Counted from the stretch's first letter, positions 25,571 to 34,838 are shown. The stretch is DNA of 53,760 nt from UBA288 sp050178135 (GCA_050178135.1 JBFXGJ010000012.1:1-53760), one strand, 5' to 3'. Notes: generated by a model from the letters alone, not told the origin. Translations and numbers: made by a program.

Positions 25571-26806
25571 ATGCAGCCCTGGCCGTGCTCCGCCGTCTTC
25601 CTCCTCCTGCTCGTCGCAGCAGTCGTGCCCGTGGGCGCCGCGGGGACGGGAACCTTCCTCCTCGAGGACACCGAAGCCATCATCGGCGAGCGAGCCACGA
25701 CCACGCTCTCGCTCAACTCCTCGTGGGAACCGGCAGCCTCCGACCTCTGGATGACGCTGCGGTTCGATCCCGCCGTGATCCGCTATGAGAACACGCGTTC
25801 CCTCGTCGGGGCGCCCGTCACCGCGACGCGAACACAGGCCGGCAGTGTGCTCGTCCTCCTCTCAGAAACCACCGGCTTCCAGTCCGGGCCATTGCTGGAG
25901 TTCAGCTTCGCGGGCCTCGCAAACGGCAGCTCGACCATCGATCTCGAGATCGGCCATGTCAGGGCCTACCCCGGTGGAAGGCCCCTGGAACTGGCAAGCT
26001 CGGCATCAGTCCGAGCGGGAACGTTCGTCGTCCTGGACTCCACCGCAGTGACCATCACGTCCGTCCCCTCGACGCCGAGTATCACCAGCGCGACAACGGC
26101 TGGTGGTCCGGTTCCCACGTATACGCGTCCCCCGCTCACGCTCCCCTCGCCCGTGTCGCCGCCCACGACCATCCTTCACGGAGACGACTACACCGGTGCC
26201 GTCTCAACAACGATCACCCCTGTCGCTTCCGGGGCAATGCCTGCCTCCAACCGTACCGTCCTGGAGGTCATCGCTGCGAACCCGGAGTTCTCCACCTTCG
26301 CTCGGGCGGTGCGTGAGGCAGACCTCTCCGCTGTCCTGGATGGGCCGGGACCCGTCACGGCATTCGTCCCGACGGACACCGCCTTTGCCGCGCTGCCGGC
26401 GGGTGCACTCGACGACCTGTTCGAGGACCGTACGGCGCTCGCCGTCCTTCTCGCCTATCACCTTGCGCCAGGGTCGCTCTCCGTCGCCGACGTGACGGCG
26501 AGCGCCCGGGTGCCGACCCTCCTCGGCGAACCGCTCAGTGTGGCTGTCCGGCCGGGCGGGGCAGTCGGGATAGACGGGGCGAACCTCACCCTGCTCGACA
26601 TCCCGGCACAGAACGGCATGGTGCACATCGTTGATGGCGTCCTTTTTCCGCCGGGCCAGGCGCCGACATCGGTGCCGACGTCCATGGCACCGGCGACCAC
26701 CCCTTCGTCCACGTCAATCCCGGTGACACAGGCGGGGCCCGGTGCCGCCATTGTCGTTCTTGAGGTGCTGGCTCTGGCCGCGCTCCTCGGGTATCGCCGG
26801 TGCTGA
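25571..26806 (+). CDS. Surface protein with cohesin-like and fasciclin domains
   Basis: About 411 residues from the ATG at 25571. A signal peptide (about 1-24) precedes a cohesin-like beta-sandwich at about 27-155 (FLLEDTEAIIGERATTTLSL, MTLRFDPAVIRYENT, LLEFSFAGLANGSSTIDLEI). A Ser/Thr/Pro-rich linker follows, then a fasciclin/FAS1 domain at about 230-360 (TVLEVIAANPEFSTFARAV, VTAFVPTDTAFAALPAGAL, NGMVHIVDGVLFPP). A second linker leads to one C-terminal TM segment with a short RRC tail, as in proteins handled by archaeal sortase-like systems. FAS1 domains mediate adhesion. The cohesin could bind a dockerin protein such as the one at 51650. Confidence 0.82.
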   Translation: MQPWPCSAVFLLLLVAAVVPVGAAGTGTFLLEDTEAIIGERATTTLSLNSSWEPAASDLWMTLRFDPAVIRYENTRSLVGAPVTATRTQAGSVLVLLSETTGFQSGPLLEFSFAGLANGSSTIDLEIGHVRAYPGGRPLELASSASVRAGTFVVLDSTAVTITSVPSTPSITSATTAGGPVPTYTRPPLTLPSPVSPPTTILHGDDYTGAVSTTITPVASGAMPASNRTVLEVIAANPEFSTFARAVREADLSAVLDGPGPVTAFVPTDTAFAALPAGALDDLFEDRTALAVLLAYHLAPGSLSVADVTASARVPTLLGEPLSVAVRPGGAVGIDGANLTLLDIPAQNGMVHIVDGVLFPPGQAPTSVPTSMAPATTPSSTSIPVTQAGPGAAIVVLEVLALAALLGYRRC

Positions 26807-26882
26807 TAGGCGGGGGTGATCGCAGGGAGGGTTCGGCCCTCTCGCCGACCTGCCCTCGCTGTGGTGGAGAACCCGTCCTCTT

Positions 26883-27089
26883 CTATTCCTGGGCGGCGGT
26901 AAAGGCGTCGTACATCGAGTAGAGCCAGACGATGATGTAGAAGGGGATGCCGACGAGGACGGTTGAGAGGAAGGCGAAGACAGATGCGAGCACGAAGAGA
27001 ACAACCGCCTTCAGGAACTGGCCCGTGTAGAACTGCCCGAGGCCCGGGACAAAGAACGACAGGACGAGCGCGAGGAGTGGAGACGCCAT
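26883..27089 (-). CDS. Small two-helix membrane protein (TM2-like)
   Basis: A 68-residue protein: ASPLLALVLSFFVPGLGQFYTGQFLKAVVLFVLASVFAFL, with a conserved-looking PGLGQFYTGQ turn between two hydrophobic segments, then another hydrophobic stretch and WLYSMYDAF. The motif resembles TM2/DUF5683-type proteins. No specific function can be given. It lies 25 bp behind the Cys-containing small gene, so the two may be co-transcribed. Confidence 0.8.
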   Translation of the reverse strand: MASPLLALVLSFFVPGLGQFYTGQFLKAVVLFVLASVFAFLSTVLVGIPFYIIVWLYSMYDAFTAAQE

Positions 27090-27114
27090 GATGAGGATAG
27101 GTCGTTCGATCGAA

Positions 27115-27366
27115 TCAACGCTCGTGTTCTTCGACGAACTCGGGGTGCTCTTTGAGGAACGTCGCCTCCTTCTCTGCCATCTCGACGGGATCGGTCTCCG
27201 CTCTCATGCAGATTGCCCGGTGGGAGACAAAGCACCCACGAGAGAAATGGCCACAGTCGTCCTCGCGCCGGCAGGCGCCGTATATCTTTCTATCGAGGTC
27301 GTGAAAGACGAGCGGGAAGCCGCCCCTTCGCGCCTCCTCGCTGGCTTCGGTCCATGAGTCTGCCAT
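27115..27366 (-). CDS. Small cysteine-containing hypothetical protein
   Basis: About 83 residues from the ATG at 27366, chosen over the upstream ATG at 27423 because the extra 19 residues lack structure. The centre reads ACRREDDCGHFSRGC and then RAIC, giving four Cys and two His in about 25 residues, a possible zinc or Fe-S site. The C-terminus is a charged helix (EMAEKEATFLKEHPEFVEEH). I recognise no family. It precedes the TM2-like gene. Confidence 0.65.
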   Translation of the reverse strand: MADSWTEASEEARRGGFPLVFHDLDRKIYGACRREDDCGHFSRGCFVSHRAICMRAETDPVEMAEKEATFLKEHPEFVEEHER

Positions 27367-27731
27367 GCGTCTCTCGTGGGCGCGAAGGGGGAAAAGACTG
27401 TCGGGCCCCGGGCAGCCCATCACAGGTCATCGAAGGGGGTTGCCGGTATGAGGGGCTGCGTCGCTCTCCGGGCCGCGAGTTCGGCGTACCAGTCGAGGAC
27501 CCTGGTCATAACTGATCGGTCTCTTCGGCGCGGGATCGTCTTCTTCTGTCGCAGGATCATCGTTCCATCTCCAAGGGCAGGACGCGGGCAGACTCAACTG
27601 GTGGGAGGAGACGTCTCTCGAATCCTGCACTCATTAAATCTCTCGAACCCGGGGTATATGACGGCATTACCGTGCGGGGAAAAAGTGAACGGGTCGACGG
27701 TCGCAGGCGTGAGCCGGGAAAAATTGGGTGA
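27367..27731. other. Intergenic region without a recognised gene
   Basis: About 365 bp between Alba and the Cys-containing gene, both on minus. Short open frames in either strand lack codon bias or domain pattern. The sequence includes an A/T-rich ATTAAATC at 27634-27641. I see no tRNA, C/D-box pair or clear terminator. Confidence 0.4.
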
Positions 27732-28007
27732 TCAGGTCCGGTGTGTCAGGACGATCTCAATGCTCGAGACGTTGGTCCTGCCCGCATCGGTCTCGACCTC
27801 CTCGGTGGCGGTGACGATCTCCTTCTTCTTCACGTCCTGGAGAAAGCGGTTCAGAGCAATCTCGGCGGTGTCGACCGCCCGGCAGATCGCCTTACCGCGG
27901 GCCTTGATGGCGACCTCCTCCGCGCCGTTCGAGAACTGGGTCACCACTGCAAGCACGTAGTTCATCACTGGTTTGTTGCCGACGTACACTGTGTTGTCTT
28001 TATCCAA
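27732..28007 (-). CDS. albA: DNA/RNA-binding protein Alba
   Basis: A 91-residue archaeal chromatin protein that coats DNA and RNA as a dimer. Typical segments are NTVYVGNKPVMNYVLAVVTQF at the N-terminus, IKARGKAICRAVDTAEIALNRF, and the C-terminal IEIVLTHRT. Length is standard. The acetylatable Lys region is represented by VGNKPVMNY. It follows asd by 14 bp in the same orientation, so read-through from the asd promoter is likely. Confidence 0.97.
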   Translation of the reverse strand: MDKDNTVYVGNKPVMNYVLAVVTQFSNGAEEVAIKARGKAICRAVDTAEIALNRFLQDVKKKEIVTATEEVETDAGRTNVSSIEIVLTHRT

Positions 28008-28021
28008 AGCGACCCCTCCGT

Positions 28022-29038
28022 TCAGAGGTACTTCTTCTGGGCGATCAGTTCCGCGTTCAGGATCGACGCACCTGCGGCGCCCCGGATCGTGTTGTGGCCG
28101 AGCGCGATCAGCCTGAGGCCGGGACGCACCCTTCCAACCGAGACGGTCATCCCCTTCCCACGCATCCGGTCGAGGCGGGGCTGAGGTCGGTTCGGCTGGT
28201 CGAAGAGCTGGACCGCTGGCTCAGGCTGGGTCGGAAGACCGGAGATCGGTGGGGTCCAGGAACGGTACGCAGCCAGCACGTCCTCGACCGAAGCGGTCAC
28301 GTCCGCCCAGATTGCCATCGTATGCCCGTCGATCACCGGGACCCGGTTACAGGAGGCCGACACGCGGAATGGGGCGGGCGTTACCGAGGCACCGTCGAAC
28401 GTTCCCATGATCTTGAGGGTCTCGATCTCCATCTTCTCCTCCTCTCCGCCGATATACGGGACCACGTTGTCGTAGATCGCCATTGCCGGCACCCCCGCGA
28501 ACCCGGCCCCCGATATCGCCTGCATGGTCGCGACCCGGACGTCGGTGAACCCGAGGCGGGCGATCGGGTTGAGGGCGAGGGTGAAGACGATCGTCGAGCA
28601 GTTCGGGTTCGTCACGATGAACCCGTCGCTTCCTGCGTCCCGCTGGAGGTCGATCAGCCCCAGGTGGTCTGGGTTCACCTCGGGGACGACCAGCGGGACG
28701 TCCGCGTCCATCCGGTGCGACGAGGCGTTCGTGCAGACGGCAAGCCCAGCGGTGGCGCAGGCAGTCTCGACCTCGCCTGCGATCTCGGCCGGAAGGGCCG
28801 AGAAGACGAGGTCACAGTCGCGCAGGGCCTCTGGCTCCGTGGGGGCGACCACCAGGTCGCCGAAGGCGTCGGGGAAGGGGGCGTCGAGCCTCCAGTCCAC
28901 GACGTCTGCGTACCGTCTGCCCGCGCTCCGGCCCGAAGCGGTCAGCGTGGTGAGGGAGAACCACGGGTGATCCGCCAGGAGCTGGACAAAGCGCTGTCCT
29001 ACAGCGCCGGTCGCTCCGAGTACTCCGACGTTGATCAT
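28022..29038 (-). CDS. asd: Aspartate-semialdehyde dehydrogenase
   Basis: A 338-residue NADP-dependent enzyme converting aspartyl phosphate to aspartate semialdehyde, the branch point to Lys, Met and Thr. The N-terminal Rossmann motif is GVLGATGAVGQRFVQLL, the catalytic Cys lies in VTNPNCSTIVF (about residue 152), and the substrate region includes SGAGFAGVPAMAIYDNVVPYIGGEEEKME. It is of the archaeal type. The ATG is 4 to 43 bp from an inverted repeat and an A/T-rich TATA candidate. Confidence 0.97.
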   Translation of the reverse strand: MINVGVLGATGAVGQRFVQLLADHPWFSLTTLTASGRSAGRRYADVVDWRLDAPFPDAFGDLVVAPTEPEALRDCDLVFSALPAEIAGEVETACATAGLAVCTNASSHRMDADVPLVVPEVNPDHLGLIDLQRDAGSDGFIVTNPNCSTIVFTLALNPIARLGFTDVRVATMQAISGAGFAGVPAMAIYDNVVPYIGGEEEKMEIETLKIMGTFDGASVTPAPFRVSASCNRVPVIDGHTMAIWADVTASVEDVLAAYRSWTPPISGLPTQPEPAVQLFDQPNRPQPRLDRMRGKGMTVSVGRVRPGLRLIALGHNTIRGAAGASILNAELIAQKKYL

Positions 29039-29042
29039 GGAT

Positions 29043-29081
29043 AATCAAATAATTGCGCTGTAAGTATTAAATCGTTTGATT
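29043..29081. promoter_or_regulatory. Inverted repeat and TATA region upstream of asd
   Basis: AATCAAA (29043-29049) and TTTGATT (29075-29081) form a perfect 7-bp inverted repeat with 25-nt spacing. Between them lies the minus-strand TATA-like TTAATACTTAC (about 29060-29070), some 25 bp before the asd ATG. Confidence 0.45.
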
Positions 29082-29211
29082 TCTCTGCGCGGATCCGGAA
29101 GAACGACCCTACCGGACTCCGGTTTCGTCTCCCTCCCCTATTTGGCAGCGTTCGTATGCCGGTTGAACCTCGTCTGTCCAGAAAGGCTATTAATCCACCG
29201 CCGAAATGAGA

Positions 29212-29231
29212 TCAGGAAGCACCGTTCCTGA
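29212..29231 (+). repeat. Hairpin-forming inverted repeat in the glycosyltransferase leader
   Basis: TCAGGAA (29212-29218), 6-nt spacer, TTCCTGA (29225-29231). It lies 21 bp upstream of the first glycosyltransferase ATG and downstream of a TATA-like CTATTAATC (29188-29196), so it should be in the mRNA leader or serve as an operator. Confidence 0.45.
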
Positions 29232-29252
29232 CGAGCGGGCGGATCAATCACG

Positions 29253-30368
29253 ATGAAGATATTGCGCGTTGCCAGTGACCTGTACCCGTCTGTCGTCGGC
29301 GGTTACGGCATCCATGTCCACGAGATGTCCCGGATGCAGGCAGCCCTGGGTCACGATGTCACCGTGCTGACGGCGAACCCGGACCATCTCCCGGAGGAGG
29401 AGCATGTTGACGGGTACCGCGTGATCAGGTTCAACCATTCAATCAAAATGGTTGGAAACACGATCAGCCCGACACTCTTCTTCAAGATGATGGAGATGCG
29501 GAACGACTACGACGTGATTCATGCCCACTCCCACCTCTTCTTCCCGACCAACGTCTGTGCCCTCGTCAAGAAGTACGGTTCCTCCCCACTCGTCATCACC
29601 AACCACGGGATCATGTCTGCCTCAGCCCCTCACTGGCTGAACGTCGGATACATGAACACCCTCGGTAGGTGGACACTCAATTCGGCAGACCGGGTGATCT
29701 GCTACACCCCCCTCGAACGAGAGCGGCTCATCTCGGAGTTCGGTGTCCATCCCGACGGTATCGCTGTCATACCGAACGGGGTAAACACCGACGTCTTCTC
29801 TCCCGATCTCTCCAGGGTTGATGACGAGGTGCGCCGTCTTCTCTGGGTGGGGCGGTACGTCAAGGGGAAGGGGGTTGAATTCCTAGTCCACGCCGCCGCC
29901 GAGCTGGTGAAGGTCGTTCCGAACCTCCGCATCACGCTCGTTGGCGAAGGGCCCGAGGAGGAGGCGATTCGACAGCTTGCCACCGAGCTCCGGCTCGATG
30001 CTCATGTGGAGTACCTCCCCTTCATGTCCTACGACGAGATGCCGGCCCAGTACCGCCGTGCAGAGATGCTGGTGCTGCCGAGCCTCCACGAGGGAGTGCC
30101 TCGGACCATGCTCGAGGCGATGGCATGTGGTCGGCCAGTGGTCATCTCGGAGTTCGACCACCTCCGGCACCTGGTTGAGGGCGCGGGTGTCATGTTTCCT
30201 AAGGGGGATGTCGGTGCCCTCGCGGCGGCGATACGATGGCTCCTGGAGTCGCCGGATGAAGCGGCGGCCCTGGGACGGCACGGGCGTGAGACGATCATCG
30301 TCCAGAACTCGTGGCGGAACACAGTCACTTCGACCCTCGACCTCTACCAGGACCTCGCCACGGCCTGA
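29253..30368 (+). CDS. Glycosyltransferase family 4 protein (1 of 3)
   Basis: A 371-residue GT-B enzyme. The N-terminal acceptor domain begins MKILRVASDLYPSVVGGYGIHVHEM with the Gly-rich loop; the donor domain contains RRLLWVGRYVKGKGVEFLVHA, LVGEGPEEEAI, and the E-x7-E nucleotide-sugar motif LPSLHEGVPRTMLEAMACGRPVV. No membrane segment is present, so it should act on the cytoplasmic face on a lipid- or nucleotide-linked acceptor. It opens the glycan operon running to 36210. Confidence 0.93.
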   Translation: MKILRVASDLYPSVVGGYGIHVHEMSRMQAALGHDVTVLTANPDHLPEEEHVDGYRVIRFNHSIKMVGNTISPTLFFKMMEMRNDYDVIHAHSHLFFPTNVCALVKKYGSSPLVITNHGIMSASAPHWLNVGYMNTLGRWTLNSADRVICYTPLERERLISEFGVHPDGIAVIPNGVNTDVFSPDLSRVDDEVRRLLWVGRYVKGKGVEFLVHAAAELVKVVPNLRITLVGEGPEEEAIRQLATELRLDAHVEYLPFMSYDEMPAQYRRAEMLVLPSLHEGVPRTMLEAMACGRPVVISEFDHLRHLVEGAGVMFPKGDVGALAAAIRWLLESPDEAAALGRHGRETIIVQNSWRNTVTSTLDLYQDLATA

Positions 30369-30433
30369 TGGCTGCGAAGGCCTGACCCTTCACTCGTAGG
30401 AGCAAACCGATTGCCGCACTGGGACGTGACCGA

Positions 30434-31534
30434 TTGAATCTCCTTATTTGCGCCTCTGAGTATTACCCCCACGGTTCGGGAATCGCCAATGTCGCGCACC
30501 ATGTGGTCGAACGTCTCAAACGACGGGGCGTCTCATGCACGGTCTGTTCTCCGACCGGGCCGGAGATGTACGTCGGAAGCGGAGGCCTGATCCACAAGGT
30601 GGCAATCGGCGGCCTCCTCGACTACTGGCACGGCGTCTCCCGGCTGAAAAACGCCCGGGATTTCGATGTCACCTGGCTTCATAACCCGCTCTTCCCAGGT
30701 GCATCTCCGTTTCCTCATGCTGTCGCGACCGTCCATTCAACCTATCTCAACAAGTACCGGCACGGGATGTCGCCGGCGCTGTATTTCCGGGCGGCCGCCT
30801 GGCTCGAGCGGCGATCCCTTCGCCGCCTTGCCAGGCACGCACAGTTCACCGCCGTCTCCGAGACCGTCGGGGCCGACCTCGCAGAGATCGGTATCGATCC
30901 ATCGGCGATCGAACTCATCCCGAACGGGGTGGATACGACCATCTTCGCCCCCGCGGAGGACCGGGAGATCCTCCGCCGCGAGTGGGAGATTCCCGAAGAA
31001 CGGAAGGTCCTCCTATCGCTCGGACGAGTGAGCGAGGCAAAGCAGCCGATTCGTCTTGTCGAGGTCTTCGCGCGTGTCCACGAGGCGGTACCCGAGGCCC
31101 TGCTCATCATCGCCGGTGGTGGGGAGCAGCTCGAACGAACGCGCGTCCGGGTAAACGCGCTTGGTCTTGCCGATCACGTCCGCTTCCTCGGTCCGGTCGA
31201 TTACCTCCGGGTTCCCGATCTCTACCGGCTCGCCGACTGCTACGTCATGGCGAGTCGGAGCGAGGGGAGCCCGCTCTCGCTCCTGGAGGCGCTCTCCTCG
31301 GGGCTGTCAGCGGTCGTCTCGGCGATTCCGCCTCTGCGCTTCGTTGGGGACGAGGGTCTGGGTCGGGTGGTCGAGTTCGCCGAACCCGAACAGGCGGCGA
31401 CCTTGATCGCCGACCACCTCGGGACCGATCTCGTCTCTGCGGGGGAGAGGGCGCGCCGGTTCGCTGCTGAGCACCACGACTGGTCCGTCATCGCGGATCG
31501 CTATCTGGCCCTCTTCGAGGCGGAGGCGAGATGA
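30434..31534 (+). CDS. Glycosyltransferase family 4 protein (2 of 3)
   Basis: A 366-residue GT-B enzyme with a TTG start (LLICASEYYPHGSGIANVAHH). The donor-binding domain shows KVLLSLGRVSEAKQPIRLVEVF, LIIAGGGEQLERTRV, and the E-x7-E motif MASRSEGSPLSLLEALSSG. A short linker with HPNGV-like IELIPNGVDTTIF marks the domain boundary near residue 165. Its stop overlaps the next glycosyltransferase start (ATGA). Sugar specificity is not readable. Confidence 0.93.
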   Translation: MNLLICASEYYPHGSGIANVAHHVVERLKRRGVSCTVCSPTGPEMYVGSGGLIHKVAIGGLLDYWHGVSRLKNARDFDVTWLHNPLFPGASPFPHAVATVHSTYLNKYRHGMSPALYFRAAAWLERRSLRRLARHAQFTAVSETVGADLAEIGIDPSAIELIPNGVDTTIFAPAEDREILRREWEIPEERKVLLSLGRVSEAKQPIRLVEVFARVHEAVPEALLIIAGGGEQLERTRVRVNALGLADHVRFLGPVDYLRVPDLYRLADCYVMASRSEGSPLSLLEALSSGLSAVVSAIPPLRFVGDEGLGRVVEFAEPEQAATLIADHLGTDLVSAGERARRFAAEHHDWSVIADRYLALFEAEAR

Positions 31535-32616
31535 AGGTTGTCCTCCTCACTCACAACACCGGCGGCGGTCTGGTCCAGTACATCTCTCAGCTCGCCGGTG
31601 CGCTCGCCTCCCGGATCGACCTCGTCGTCTTCGCCCCGTTCGATCTCGACCCATCCCGGTTCCCCTTCTCGTCGGACGTCCGTGTCCGACGACTTCACGT
31701 CGGGAACGTGGTCCGCACCTTCATCGCGAACACCCTCCTCTTCTGGCGCCCGTTCCAGTTTCTCGGGGCCATCAAGAGCGAGGCGCCGGACCTCCTCCAC
31801 TTCAACGGCATCTCCCCCTGGTATGGACTTCTTCTCCCCCTCCTGTCCCGTCGCTACCCAATCGTGGTGACGGTCCATGATGTCATGCCGCACACTGGCT
31901 CGCGGGCGTGGGACCAGGAACTGGCCCGTTCGCTCTTTCTCCGGTATGCCGACGCAGTGATCGTCCACGGCGAGTGGGCGCGCCGCCAGCTCGCCGCTCC
32001 GGTTCCCACCTACGTCATCCCGCACGGCGACTACTCGTTCTTTACCGGGCTCAGTGATGGGGCACGGGTCGAGCAGGAGGATGCGATCCTCTTCTTCGGG
32101 CGGATCGAGGAGTACAAGGGCCTTCGGTACCTCCTTGAGGCAATGCCTCTCGTCTGGCAGGCGTCCCCCAGGACGCGGCTCATCATCGCCGGGGCGGGCG
32201 ATCTCGACCCGGATGCCGATCTCCTTGGCGACGAACGGATCGAGCTCGTCAACCGTTTTATCGAGGACGACGAGGTTCCTGTGCTCTTCCAACGAGCGAA
32301 GGCGGTTGTCCTTCCGTACATCGAAGGGACCCAGACGGGGGTGATCCCGATCGCCTATGCCTTTTACCGACCCGTGGTGGTAACGGACGTCGGTTCGATC
32401 CCCGAGGTGGTCGAGGAGGGGCGAACCGGTCATATCGTGCCGTCCCGTGATCCGACAGCCCTTGCCAACGCAATATTGAAGTTATTGCAGAATGAACCTT
32501 TGAGGACTATCATGGGTACGGCCGCACACGAGAAGATGACCCGCGAACTCTCCTGGGGGCCGATCTCGGAACGGACGATCACGGCGTACCGCGAAGTACT
32601 GGAGCGGGCCCGATGA
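31531..32616 (+). CDS. Glycosyltransferase family 4 protein (3 of 3)
   Basis: A 361-residue GT-B enzyme: MKVVLLTHNTGGGLVQYISQLAGAL is the N-terminal domain, VTVHDVMPHTGSRAWDQELA the acceptor-side loop, AILFFGRIEEYKGLRYLLEA the donor-domain start, and LPYIEGTQTGVIPIAYAF the nucleotide-sugar region, where the first Glu and loop are altered relative to the E-x7-E consensus. Coupled by 4-bp overlaps to the genes on both sides. Confidence 0.92.
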   Translation: MKVVLLTHNTGGGLVQYISQLAGALASRIDLVVFAPFDLDPSRFPFSSDVRVRRLHVGNVVRTFIANTLLFWRPFQFLGAIKSEAPDLLHFNGISPWYGLLLPLLSRRYPIVVTVHDVMPHTGSRAWDQELARSLFLRYADAVIVHGEWARRQLAAPVPTYVIPHGDYSFFTGLSDGARVEQEDAILFFGRIEEYKGLRYLLEAMPLVWQASPRTRLIIAGAGDLDPDADLLGDERIELVNRFIEDDEVPVLFQRAKAVVLPYIEGTQTGVIPIAYAFYRPVVVTDVGSIPEVVEEGRTGHIVPSRDPTALANAILKLLQNEPLRTIMGTAAHEKMTRELSWGPISERTITAYREVLERAR

Positions 32617-34838
32617 AGTTTCGCGATCCGTTTCGGCTTAACGACTGGGGAATCGTCTCGTTCCTCGGAGTCGTACTGGGGGTCCAGCTTCTGCTCTGGG
32701 CCACCCTTGTGCTCGAGGAAAATGGCGCCGGTGTGCCGCTCCTCCGGCAGGTGGTCGGTTTTATCTACCTCACGTGGATCCCGGGGATCGTGCTTCTCCG
32801 GATACTCCGTGTCCATGCGATAGGAGCGATTGAGACCACTCTCTTTGCCGTCGGGCTTTCGCTGTCGAGCGTGATGTTCCTCGGGTTCGTCATGAACACC
32901 GTCTACCCGGTGCTCGACATATTGAAACCGATCTCCGAGGGGCCGCTGTTAATCACGATGACCGTATTCGTCTTTATCGGGGCGGTGATCGCGTATATCG
33001 TGGACCATGACTACAACCAGCCGGAGTACATCTACTCAGATGAGACCTTTGGTTGGCCCGTCTTCCTCTTTTCGCTCCTCCCCATCCTTGCGATCTTCGG
33101 GACCTGGCTCGTCAACAACTACCGGATCAACACCCTGCTTTTTGTCCTGCTCGCGGCGATCGCGATCGTGCCGGCACTTATCGCTTTCCGCCATGCGATC
33201 CCCGAGCGCTACTACCCGTTCATGATCTGGACAGTCGCCCTCGCCCTCCTGTTCCACACATCCCTGATCTCGAACCATATCTGGGGCTACGACATCAACC
33301 AGGAGTTCTATATCGCCAACCTCGTGGTCAACAACGCGGCGTGGGACTTCTCGATCTACTCGAACGTCAATGCGATGCTCTCGATCGTGATGCTGGCCCC
33401 GGTGTACTCGATCGTCTGCAACCTCGATATCGTCTGGATCTTCAAGATCGTCTATCCGCTCTTCTTCTCACTCATGGCTCCGGCGATGTACATGGTAATC
33501 CGCCGCCAGTCGTACGACCGGGTCGCCTTCTTCGGGACATTCTTCTTCATCTCGATGTTCGTCTTCTTCACGGAGATGCTCCAGGTGGCGCGCCAGGAGA
33601 TCGCCGAGTTCTTCCTGATCATGATCGCCCTCCTGATCATCAACAAGGACCTGGACAAGATGAAGAAGTACATCATCCTTATCGTCTTCTCCTTCTCTCT
33701 CGCCGTCTCGCACTACGGGCTGTCATACCTCTTCATGATCGCCCTTTTGCTCGCGCTGGTGATCCTCGTCTTCTCCGAGATCGGGTCCGTCAACCGGTTG
33801 AAAGACCGCGTCTCTATGATCTTTAACTGGGAGAAGCGGGGATACGCGCCGAACTTCAGGCCCCGTCACGCCGGTGAGCGGGCGATCACGCTCGACTACG
33901 TGCTCCTGTTCTTCATCTTCGCGCTCGGTTGGTACATGTTCATCTCGTCGTCCTCGGCCCTGAACTCGTTCACCGGGCTCGCGGTGCAGTTCTCGAACAA
34001 CATGGTCTCTGGCTTCCTCAGCACCGAGACGACGGAGGGGCTCTCGATCATCGTCACCGAGGCGGCAACACCTCTGCACCAGGTGGGTAAGTATGTGCAA
34101 CTGGTGACGCAGTTCTTCATCTTCTTCGGCATCCTCTCGCTCCTTCTCAAGCCGCAGAAGATGGACTTCGGCGGCGAATACTTTTCAATCGACCGTGAAT
34201 ATTTCGCACTCTCGCTCGTCAACTTCGCGCTCGCCGCCGCCGGCGTCATCCTGCCCTTCTTCTCGAGCGCCCTTAACACGACGCGCCTGTATCAGATCAC
34301 GCTCATCTTCCTGGCGCCGTTCTTCGTGATCGGTATCTTCGAGGCGTTCCGTTTCCTCCGCCGCTTCCTGCAGCGGACCAGTCTCGACCTCTCGAGCGAT
34401 TCCGCCGTCCGGGTGACGTCGGTCTTTCTCTGCGTCTTCGTCCTCTTCAACACGGGGTTCATATATTCCGCCCTCGCCGACGACCCAACGTCGATCGCCC
34501 TCGATGACCGGATCGACTCCCCCCGGTTCAATTCCCAGGAGATCGCCGGCTCGCAGTGGCTTCACGCGGTAGGAAACCGAACGATCTTTTGCGATACCCC
34601 GAGGGCGGTGATGCTCGAGGGGTTCGTCGGGAGAACCGCCCGGAAGATTCCCACCGACATTTCGCAGATCGGCAGGAATACCTACATTTACCTGGGGACG
34701 TTCAATGTCCTGACCGAAAAGCTGTCGCTGCTGCAGCTCAACCAGGCGACGAGAGTCAAGGTGTATAACGACATCGGGCCGTACACGGTCAAGAGAGACA
34801 GGGTATACGACAATGGCGGCGCCCGCGTCTACGATTGA
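32613..34838 (+). CDS. Polytopic membrane protein, DUF2206-like
   Basis: A 741-residue protein with many hydrophobic helices (roughly 14 to 16) between residues 15 and 610, then a soluble C-terminal part of about 120 residues. The N-terminal FIYLTWIPGIVLLRILRVHAIGAIETTLFAVGLSLS and the later WGYDINQEFYIANLVVNNAAWDF are typical of DUF2206, a group with GT-C-like topology found beside glycosyltransferases. A role as lipid-linked-sugar-dependent transferase or polymer-processing protein is inferred. Its start overlaps the third glycosyltransferase. Confidence 0.85.
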   Translation: MKFRDPFRLNDWGIVSFLGVVLGVQLLLWATLVLEENGAGVPLLRQVVGFIYLTWIPGIVLLRILRVHAIGAIETTLFAVGLSLSSVMFLGFVMNTVYPVLDILKPISEGPLLITMTVFVFIGAVIAYIVDHDYNQPEYIYSDETFGWPVFLFSLLPILAIFGTWLVNNYRINTLLFVLLAAIAIVPALIAFRHAIPERYYPFMIWTVALALLFHTSLISNHIWGYDINQEFYIANLVVNNAAWDFSIYSNVNAMLSIVMLAPVYSIVCNLDIVWIFKIVYPLFFSLMAPAMYMVIRRQSYDRVAFFGTFFFISMFVFFTEMLQVARQEIAEFFLIMIALLIINKDLDKMKKYIILIVFSFSLAVSHYGLSYLFMIALLLALVILVFSEIGSVNRLKDRVSMIFNWEKRGYAPNFRPRHAGERAITLDYVLLFFIFALGWYMFISSSSALNSFTGLAVQFSNNMVSGFLSTETTEGLSIIVTEAATPLHQVGKYVQLVTQFFIFFGILSLLLKPQKMDFGGEYFSIDREYFALSLVNFALAAAGVILPFFSSALNTTRLYQITLIFLAPFFVIGIFEAFRFLRRFLQRTSLDLSSDSAVRVTSVFLCVFVLFNTGFIYSALADDPTSIALDDRIDSPRFNSQEIAGSQWLHAVGNRTIFCDTPRAVMLEGFVGRTARKIPTDISQIGRNTYIYLGTFNVLTEKLSLLQLNQATRVKVYNDIGPYTVKRDRVYDNGGARVYD

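Noticed and set aside
27427..27630. 67-codon minus-strand open frame between Alba and the Cys-rich gene
   Set aside because: No codon bias, no hydrophobic or domain pattern, no ribosome site.
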